This document shows, piece after piece, positions 56,471 to 64,000 of a stretch of 64,000 nucleotides of DNA (within the stretch, counting starts at the first letter, position 1; each line of letters opens with the position of its first letter). The notes under the pieces were generated by a model that saw nothing but the letters and a program-made list of their open reading frames with translations, was not told the DNA's origin and made no database searches. The stretch lies in assembly GCF_028476545.1 (NCBI RefSeq), contig NW_026731655.1, positions 186,001 to 250,000 of the forward strand. The letters run 5' to 3'. A program made the translations under genes and the position numbers. Origin of the DNA: Physella acuta (lineage: Eukaryota; Mollusca; Gastropoda; Physidae).

Positions 56471-57177
56471 ATATTTTAAATATTTAAAAAGATTTAGTAA
56501 AAAAAATAGTAATGTGAATGCATTTGTGCATAATTATCGATTTTTATCACGGGTGCATGAATCGCCTTACTATCAAAAGAAATGGGTGCATACGTAAAAC
56601 TACACGTATGCAAAAAATTAGGTTGTAATTTTAAAATCAACGCACGTACCAAAATATTTATGAGTTTCATTCTCTAATTGGCACGTGGATATGGTGCATA
56701 TTTAGTAAATACACAAACCCGGCAGTTATAAACATAATACGCAAAACAAAAGTCGGTTAAATAAACAATAACAATAAATATAAAGCATCTTTTTAAAAAT
56801 AGATTTAATTTACATTTGTCATGTATTTTTATTAGTTGCTTCCCATTTAAAAATTCATGTTTACCAGGGGAAGCAACCAACATTGTATGTTATTGCTAAA
56901 GAAATAAAATAACACTACTACAAAAACAAAAATGGTTGTTTTATTTACAATAGTTAACACATGTATTATTATGCTAATAGGGTGAATTTTTTCCATTTTT
57001 GAATATTCTTTGATTTTCAAACAATTATTTTATTCTAAATGGTGATTAAAAACATTAGCTCAAAGACTTAATGAATCGCTTAACATGTTAAACATCCTCT
57101 TTATCATATTGTTCTACATCGGTATAATTATATAAATTTTGGATCCCTTGAAATCAAGGGACAATTTCAAAATATAA
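56471..57177 (+). repeat. Family R, segment A
   Basis: It begins near GTGAATGCATTTGTGCATA, has the hairpin TTGCTTCCC...GGGGAAGCAACC near 56836-56880 and CCCTTGAAATCAAGGG near 57145-57160. The retrocopy that follows interrupts the A-to-B transition. Confidence 0.8.
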
Positions 57178-58331
57178 AATCATCATTTGCTGCCATTGAT
57201 TTAGAGATCAGCCAAAAGAAAAAGCTTGACATGACCAGGAGTAAACACCCATCAGACAGACAAAAGATAACCCAGCTTGAGAACTCTCTACAAAAAGCCA
57301 GCCTTGAGGCCACAAGGAGAAGCACGAATTTGGAACAACAAATAGACAAATTTGAGGAGAAAAAACTGAACGATTTGAAGAAAATATTTAGAGAATTTGT
57401 GACGATTGAAATGCATTTTCATGCCAAGGCACTGGAGCTGTATACTCAGTGTTTTCAGACATTAGACAGCATTGATCCCGAGGCTGACTTAGAGGAATTC
57501 AGGCACCAACTAAGGCCAAAAGGGTCCATCCGGTCTGACATAGCCAGATCAGCATCGCAAGCTTCACTTGATTCAAGGCAGAGCTCAGCGGGCAGCACAA
57601 CGCCAAGAAAACCTGCCGCCCCGAAGGAAAATACTCCAGTTGATACAAGGAAAAAATTACTCCGCCACAGAATTTACAAGATGCCAGTGATGATGAAGAT
57701 GATGATGATGATGACGATGATGAAGATGATTCTGAGGAAGAAGAAGAAACTGAAAATGATAAATTACCCCCTAGAAAAAGATAATGTTATATTAGTCAGC
57801 ATCCGTCCATAACATAGATCTGATTACTTTGTCCTGCCATGGTGTACTTACAAAATGATCTGATACCGGTAAATTAAAATTCTAGATCCATTTCTTTATC
57901 CAAACTTTACTAAAACAAATCAACTCTCCACTTTATGATTACCTAAATAGCATTTATTTAGTATTTTACACACCTTTTCAAGTTGCTCTGTTATGTCTTT
58001 GTAATATATGTGGTAACATTATTGCATTATACTGTTTACATAGTTTACTGTATATACTAAATTTATGTATACCTTACTCTCCATACTTTTCTTAAATAAT
58101 GTATTCATAATAATGCATGTTAGTAAGTCATTGTCACTTCTTGTAAAACTTATTTATTCTTTCTATTAATGTTGCGATCATATATCTCTCACGATTCATT
58201 ATCATGATCTATATTTTTATTTTAATTTAGGTATTACTTATTGATAATTTATTGAATTTCTTTCAAATTTAACTTTAAAAAGCATACATTACCTGTATAT
58301 TAAAGTTGGCAAAATTAATGCAAAAAAAAAA
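57178..58331 (+). pseudogene. CIBAR1: Processed retrocopy of a FAM92/CIBAR BAR-domain gene
   Basis: From about 57186 the frame reads AAIDLEISQKKKLDMTRSK, NLEQQIDKFEEKKLNDLKK and FREFVTIEMHFHAKALELY, then DLEEFRHQL. This is the C-terminal part of the BAR domain of CBY1-interacting BAR proteins (FAM92A/CIBAR1), which bend membranes at the ciliary base. A Ser/Pro-rich linker follows. The acidic tail (DASDDEDDDDDDDDEDDSEE to LPPRKR) is encoded in another frame, so one base-number change lies near 57640-57665; the plain frame instead gives a Met/Lys run. No introns interrupt it. It ends with ATTAAA (near 58300) and an A run (58322-58332). A 21-bp exact direct repeat flanks it (57157-57177 and 58332-58352). 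This is the signature of LINE-mediated copying of a spliced mRNA, 5'-truncated. Expression is doubtful. Confidence 0.85.
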
Positions 58332-58352
58332 AGGGACAATTTCAAAATATAA

Positions 58353-58445
58353 TTCATCAGCTCTTTTGATTGGGTGACAAGTAGCTGCGCACAAAGTTTG
58401 CTAACAATAAAAATAAATTAATATGATGTTTTTTTGTCTCCTTTA
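58353..58445 (+). repeat. Family R, segment B, start
   Basis: TTCATCAGCTCTTTTGATTG, GGTGACAAGTAGCTGCGC and CAAAGTTTGCTAACAA continue the B segment interrupted by the retrocopy. Confidence 0.7.
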
Positions 58446-58860
58446 AAACGTTTTCCACACACTAGCCATCGCTACCCGTAACACGTGAATTATAGGCGTA
58501 TACATATTTTATTTTTATACTTTTTTGAGACAAATATTTTATTAAAATATGTATTGGTCAAAATGCAATGTGCTTTACTACATGTTGAACGATATTGTTG
58601 AAATATAAATAAATAAATAGCTAAAAATCCGACACAATTGAAATAACCAAGGCTACCAATCTTGTAAGATAAATTAAAACCAAGTTACATACATTATTTA
58701 TCAACACAACACCATATTAAATGCACACGCTGATGTCACAATAATAAACACTTTTCTGGTTGGATAACTTAAAATGTTTTTCTACATTCGAATATGTATT
58801 TATTTTTATTTCCCTTCTTTAAATAAAATTTAGTTTATACAATTTAAAACATCCAACATA
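58446..58860. other. Unassigned AT-rich insertion within segment B
   Basis: About 400 bp separate the two halves of B (58353-58445 and 58861-58906). No terminal repeats or gene are recognised. Confidence 0.45.
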
Positions 58861-58906
58861 TATTAGGATTGCTCAACGAACAACGTTGTTTACCTCTTAT
58901 GTAAAG
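58861..58906 (+). repeat. Family R, segment B, continued
   Basis: GCTCAACGAACAACGTTGTT and TACCTCTTATGTAAAG resemble GTTCAACGGCCAACCTCG and TGCCTCTTATGTAAAG at 16731-16765. The hAT element starts right after ATGTAAAG. Confidence 0.6.
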
Positions 58907-60056
<1,150 letters not shown>

Positions 60057-60064
60057 ATGTAAAG

Positions 60065-61285
60065 CTATTCTAGTACTCTTCTCGGTTCTCCATTTAATGT
60101 AGAACCCACTAGGTGGGTGGTAAAACAAGTAACCTTTTACCTTTTCGTATATATAGTATAGAAAACGTATTGTAATTGTGTACACATTTTAATCTCATTT
60201 TGACAAATTGCACCGTTTTGCAACTCTCTACTTTAACGTATACGGAATATAAAGGGTGTATTATATTATTGCAAAAAAATTAAATCTAGACACATTCTGA
60301 CTTTTTACAACTATCTGGAGCCCGAAAAACACTGTTTTGCAATACTGTCCATTCAGTTAGCGTGAACATTTTTCATATATAAATATTATTGTATCAAATT
60401 TGTAGTTTTCTCTAAACTTTGGAAATATTTCCGGTAATCGAAACAGGTACATACTTTACTTCCGCGTTCTCGAACGCCTCTCTCTTGCAAACCGTTTAAC
60501 TTTGGTTGACGAAATTTTAGAATGTATTTCAGATTTCTTAAAAAAAAAACCTTCAGAATTTGATACTTGATATCATATTTGATAAAATAATATCATAATC
60601 GCATTAAGCATAAAAGCAAAGGTCTTTTCACTAAGGTCTATATGTCTATAGCCCGATTGCATTTGAATGCTATTTGAACCCTTAGTGTTACTTAATAATG
60701 TACGAGAAAGTTTATAGGAGATCACTCCCGTTTTATTTTGATTTGCCACAGAAACTGCAAGACCACCATGGCCTGCACGGCCAAGTTTAGCTTTAATTAA
60801 AAATGTTCGATCTATAAAGGTCAATTTAATATAGACATCATTAGTAAGAGAACAGTGAAGTAAACTTTGTACGCGGTCAATGATTGACAACATTGTGAAA
60901 CACGGAATTTAAAACTCAGTAAAGCAAAGTGATCAATGAACAAGACATTGAAATAGACATCACATTTAATCATGGGGACGTTAATCTATCTTACACGATG
61001 ATGTCAACGATAAAAAGTAAAGAGCCCCGATGTCAAGGGTCAAAATAATAATACCGTAATACTGATAAAATATTCAAATAATGCAATTTAACAGGTAGCA
61101 GGGTCCGAGCCACTTCACTCCCGGGAATATTGTAAAGTAAAATAGTAATCAGTAACTATCTCATTCAACTGTCATGTGAACTAAGTCACGGACAGAGCAA
61201 AGTATTATAATGTTGCAGTAGCTAGTAACGGCAAGCAGTGACCAAGCTACTTGCCAAGTGTAAGTGACCATTTGCCTTGCAAAGC
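60065..61285 (+). repeat. Family R, end of B, then C to F
   Basis: CTATTCTAGTACTCTTCTCG and GAACCCACTAGGTGGGTGGT complete B with no hAT at the CACTAGGT site. C, D, E and F follow, with CTACTTTAACGTATACGG, CTTGCAAACCGTTTAACTTT, GGGGACGTTAATCTATC and TATTATAATGTTGCAGTAGC. F is cut off by the SINE near 61288. Confidence 0.8.
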
Positions 61286-61287
61286 TT

Positions 61288-61485
61288 TACAGAAGTAAAA
61301 TGAAGTACATTTTATCTGTTTCAATGACCGTGGAATAAAAGGGGATAATGTGGTCAGCTTTGTTTCCCTAACACGAGTTAGGTACTTGTCAGAGCTGGGT
61401 CGACTCAGGTTGTTCCACTTATTTGAACCGGGATTCGAACTCGAGACTCGGGTTAGCAATCTAGCTCCCTACCGCTAAAAAGAGT
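61288..61485 (-). mobile_element. tRNA-derived SINE, minus strand
   Basis: Reversed, the head reads TTTTAGCGGTAGGGAGCTAG with GAGTTCGAATCCCGGTTC. The body contains CTGACCACATTATCCCC. It matches the SINE at 33634. Confidence 0.75.
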
Positions 61486-61800
61486 TTTCAAACTAAGTAG
61501 AAGTTATGTGTATTTATGAGTTATTTGTTGAATACTATCTAGTAGCATTGTTTTTTCTCAGCACAGAATATTTCAAAAGTTCAAACCAAAATCGACGTCT
61601 TCATCGTTTATTCAGAGGTTGATACTGCACTAGTAATGAAGGCAAGGAATTATCTTTTTTTTTAATTGTTCTAATGGGGAGGTGACACCAAAAAGTTCCG
61701 CACCGGGTGACACCCGGCCTAGCCAATGACTATTTAATAAAATATTTTTTCTCAAATATCATTAAAATACACAGGTAATTTACGTGTAACTGGTACCGAT
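61486..61800. other. Unassigned stretch
   Basis: No gene or repeat partner. The segment near 61676-61720 reads GGTGACACCAAAAAG and GGTGACACCCGGCC, reminiscent of a transposon end, but no pair was found. Confidence 0.4.
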
Positions 61801-62194
61801 GGCTGACTGTTAAAAATGGAATCGATTTACATATATTTCATGTGTTAGTTGTTTCCCATTTAAAATTCAGAATAACTAGGGGAAGCAACAAATATTCTTT
61901 AAATTTTGCATACAAAAAAGTAATTATACAATACAAATTAAAATGATTGTTTTAGTTTTTAATTTTACTACTGCAAATAATGAGTATATCCGTAATACTG
62001 TGTCCACTCTTGATATATTTGGGATTTCTGAATAATTAATTTGCTCTAAAATATATAGAAAAGCATTAGAAAATTGGCCGGCATAATTTTTTAAATTGTG
62101 AAGTTAACTCTCGTCAAATATTGATTTTTTAAATTATTCTATTTAGAAATTTTGGATCCCTTGAAATCAAGGGACAAGAACGAAGTGATTGAAT
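61801..62194 (+). repeat. Family R, segment A
   Basis: The hairpin GTTTCCC...GGGGAAGCAAC lies near 61851-61890 and CCCTTGAAATCAAGGG at about 62158-62173. Confidence 0.8.
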
Positions 62195-62202
62195 ATTTAG
62201 GA

Positions 62203-62410
62203 CAGGGGTCGGCAACTTTTCGAAGCGGAAGAGCCAAAAGTTACAATTTTCAAAATTTCCCTGGTTTTAAAGAGCCACTAACATTTTTTTTAACTCAAGT
62301 ATTTTATATTTTGATTAAGATTGTTAGTATTTGTGCATGGAGCTGGAGAGCCGCATCTTGACATCAAAAGAGCCGCATGCGGCTCGAGAGCCGCAGGTTG
62401 CCGACCCCTG
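62203..62410 (+). mobile_element. hAT-type MITE, 208 bp, complete
   Basis: It runs from CAGGGGTCGGCAACTTTTCG to GCAGGTTGCCGACCCCTG, with ATTTAGGA on both sides (62195-62202 and 62411-62418). The perfect 8-bp duplication places the whole CAGGGGTCGGCAA family in hAT. It is the reference copy for the fragments elsewhere in the window. Confidence 0.93.
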
Positions 62411-62435
62411 ATTTAGGAGAAAGTAAAGCTTTAGC

Positions 62436-62610
62436 AGGGGTCGGCAACCTGTTTGAGACGGAGGAGCCAAGTCACAATATACAAAATGTCCTACATTTTA
62501 TATAGACACCGACATTTGTATGCAGTTTGGTAGTGGAAAACATGGAACCATGGCCACAGGGTTGGACACAGTTGTGGGGCTGGTCCTAATGCCCATTCTT
62601 TCAGGCATCC
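62436..62610 (+). mobile_element. hAT-type element, left part of a larger copy
   Basis: Begins CAGGGGTCGGCAACCTGTTT and then jumps to interior sequence of the 800-bp form (AGTGGAAAACATGGAACCAT, GGGTTGGACACAGTTGTGGG), followed by reversed repeat X. The right end is missing. Confidence 0.65.
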
Positions 62611-62705
62611 TCCAGGGCCGCACCCCCCCCCCCTCCCCCACCCCCTGGAGAAAGAGAAAGTCTACCACCCATCCAACCTCCGAACAAAATGGAACTTATA
62701 TAGAA
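62611..62705 (-). repeat. G-rich repeat X, reversed fragment
   Basis: C runs followed by AGAAAGTCTACCACCC and TTATATAGAAAGC mirror the X text GTAGACTTTT and TTTCTATATAA. Confidence 0.5.
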
Positions 62706-63610
62706 AGCTAAGCATACTGCCTAGATTCGCTTAGGTTTTCAAAAACATTTGAGAATTTCAATGCTTAATTAATTAGTGATTTGCTAATTTGTAGAGTGCT
62801 TACGTTTATACAGTAATGCTAATATTAGACACATTTTAGAGCAATTGTTATTGTTGTTGTTTGTTGTTTATAGTTCGTTTTCAGAGAAATTAAAAGGATG
62901 TTCGCTATATATAAATCAAAAGGTAATTACAACTACAGAGGTTTCCTGAACAGTATAACTCATAATTTATATTACATTGACTTTTAAAATAACTTCTACA
63001 GTTTAATTAGCATAAATACTTTAATTTACAATTTAATTTTTTACTGAAACGAATGCTATACGTCGCCATTTTCTGTATATGTTTAAAATAGTATAAAATA
63101 GTTTGAAAAATCATTATTTAAAAAAAAAAAACGGAAGTGATCTCCCCAAAACTTTCTCGAATATTCTTACATGAAACAACAGGGGATGGCGACTCGTGAT
63201 ATATACATGATTTTTAATCCATTTTAAATACTTAAACTTTTTAAAATAGAATAAAATCTCGTAAAAAAGGAATTGCACCCCAAGTGAACGTCAAATAAAA
63301 TGTGCATAATAATTCGGAATATTATTAGTACTTTATAAATTCACATGCGTTTTTTGAGAAATCGGAAATAGCGAAAATTACTACTTTCGGTCAACAGAAA
63401 TTACTCAAAATTTGACAGATGGCAGAAAATTAGATCTCTTACTTACATGTAAAATGTCATTTATCTATCTGAAATAGTTTCAGTTATATGATTTTGAAAA
63501 ATTCAAAGTGCCACTTCTGGTTATCGGAAAACGCTCAAAAGTTGATACGGATCTACGATTTTGATAAAATACTTATATATGAAATTTCATCAACCTAGAT
63601 GTAACAGTAC
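62706..63610. other. Unassigned AT-rich stretch
   Basis: About 900 bp with no supported gene and no repeat partner. A duplicated phrase (TGATTTTGAAAAATTCAAAG and TACGATTTTGATAAAATAC; CATTTATCTATCTGAAATAG and TTCATCAACCTAGATGTAAC) may reflect an old local duplication. Confidence 0.35.
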
Positions 63611-63615
63611 TCTAG

Positions 63616-63646
63616 TACACACACACACACACACACACGCAGACGG

Positions 63647-63734
<88 letters not shown>

Positions 63735-63743
63735 ATGTATATG
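63616..63743. repeat. Palindromic compound microsatellite (AC)n(TA)n(GT)n
   Basis: AC units, a short break, more AC units, about 27 TA units, then GT units. The two outer parts are mutually complementary, so the tract could fold back on itself over more than 100 bases. Confidence 0.93.
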
Positions 63744-63905
63744 TTACGGTCAAAGCCCGAAGTGCGGCCAAAGCGCGTATTGGCCGGCCAATCCGCGCAT
63801 TGGCCGGCTCTCTTGGCAAAAGCCCGAAAAACTTAGCACTAAGATCGTATTTCGTACATCGGCCGGCCAATGCGCGCACTGGCCGGGATGTCCTGGTCAA
63901 TGTTC
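63744..63905. repeat. GC-rich repeats built on GGCCGGCCAAT
   Basis: TTGGCCGGCCAAT near 63779, CATTGGCCGGC near 63798, TCGGCCGGCCAATGCGCGC near 63859 and CACTGGCCGGG near 63878, linked by AAAGCCCGAA repeats (63754 and 63819). This is palindromic, imperfect tandem sequence contrasting with the AT-rich surroundings. No element boundary is identified. Confidence 0.7.
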
Positions 63906-64000
63906 TATCTAGACTAAGTTGTGATCGCATTTTCATTATTCTGGGTGCGTTTTCATTGAGAGTAACGTATTGTTTAGCTCTTGTTTGTATAGCATTCTAT

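Noticed and set aside
57660-57812. Met/Lys-rich C-terminus of the 57231-57812 frame
   Set aside because: The same DNA in another frame gives the acidic tail expected for the FAM92/CIBAR family, so the Met/Lys run is an out-of-frame reading.

Overview
The window looks like non-genic chromosomal DNA from an AT-rich animal genome, most likely a mollusc and probably a gastropod. Supporting signs are tRNA-headed SINEs of several kinds, fragments of a secreted C-type lectin, an intronless copy of a FAM92/CIBAR BAR-domain gene, long (TA)n arrays and abundant non-autonomous DNA transposons. The species assignment is inference. There is no bacterial-type gene organisation, and apart from one 1545-codon frame nearly all open frames are short and come from simple or dispersed repeats.

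The dominant component is one long repeat family, here called family R. Its segments recur in the order A-B-C-D-E-F-G-H and then A again. A carries two conserved hairpins: TTGCTTCCC...GGGGAAGCAA in its middle, and CCCTTGAAATCAAGGG near its end. I count 18 A cores. Sixteen are on the plus strand (near 215, 10315, 12640, 15645, 19675, 25255, 28730, 31125, 35200, 39035, 42160, 44405, 46105, 47680, 56870, 61880) and two on the minus strand (2995, 6960). H-to-A junctions show that the order is circular, as in a decayed tandem array or an element with A at both ends. With the 1.28 kb insert subtracted, one unit (6960 down to 2995) is about 2.7 kb.

Layout: 1-7.3 kb holds R copies in both orientations, a G-rich repeat and a piggyBac-like insertion. 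7.6-15 kb holds hAT ends, (TA)n arrays, a pair of inverted minisatellite-like arms and a 22-bp minisatellite. 15-20 kb is R. 20-23.6 kb is a direct duplication. 23.6-30.1 kb holds three hAT-type elements between R pieces. 30.1-42.8 kb is R with SINEs, a minisatellite and a lectin exon fragment. 43.0-44.2 kb holds two phase-matched exons of a C-type lectin domain. 44.8-48.7 kb holds a decayed hAT transposase, R and SINEs. 49087-56063 is a whole-looking Ty3/Gypsy retrotransposon. 57.2-58.3 kb is the FAM92/CIBAR retrocopy. 58.9-64 kb holds a 1.15 kb hAT element, R, two more hAT copies and palindromic simple repeats.

The main biological item is the LTR retrotransposon. It has 778-bp LTRs that read as identical, a CGTG target duplication, a tRNA-Pro primer site identical to that of murine leukaemia virus, and one frame in which integrase precedes reverse transcriptase and RNase H. 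That order is the hallmark of the Gmr1-like Ty3/Gypsy group, the group from which the vertebrate SCAN domain is thought to derive. The Gag contains a SCAN-like stretch.
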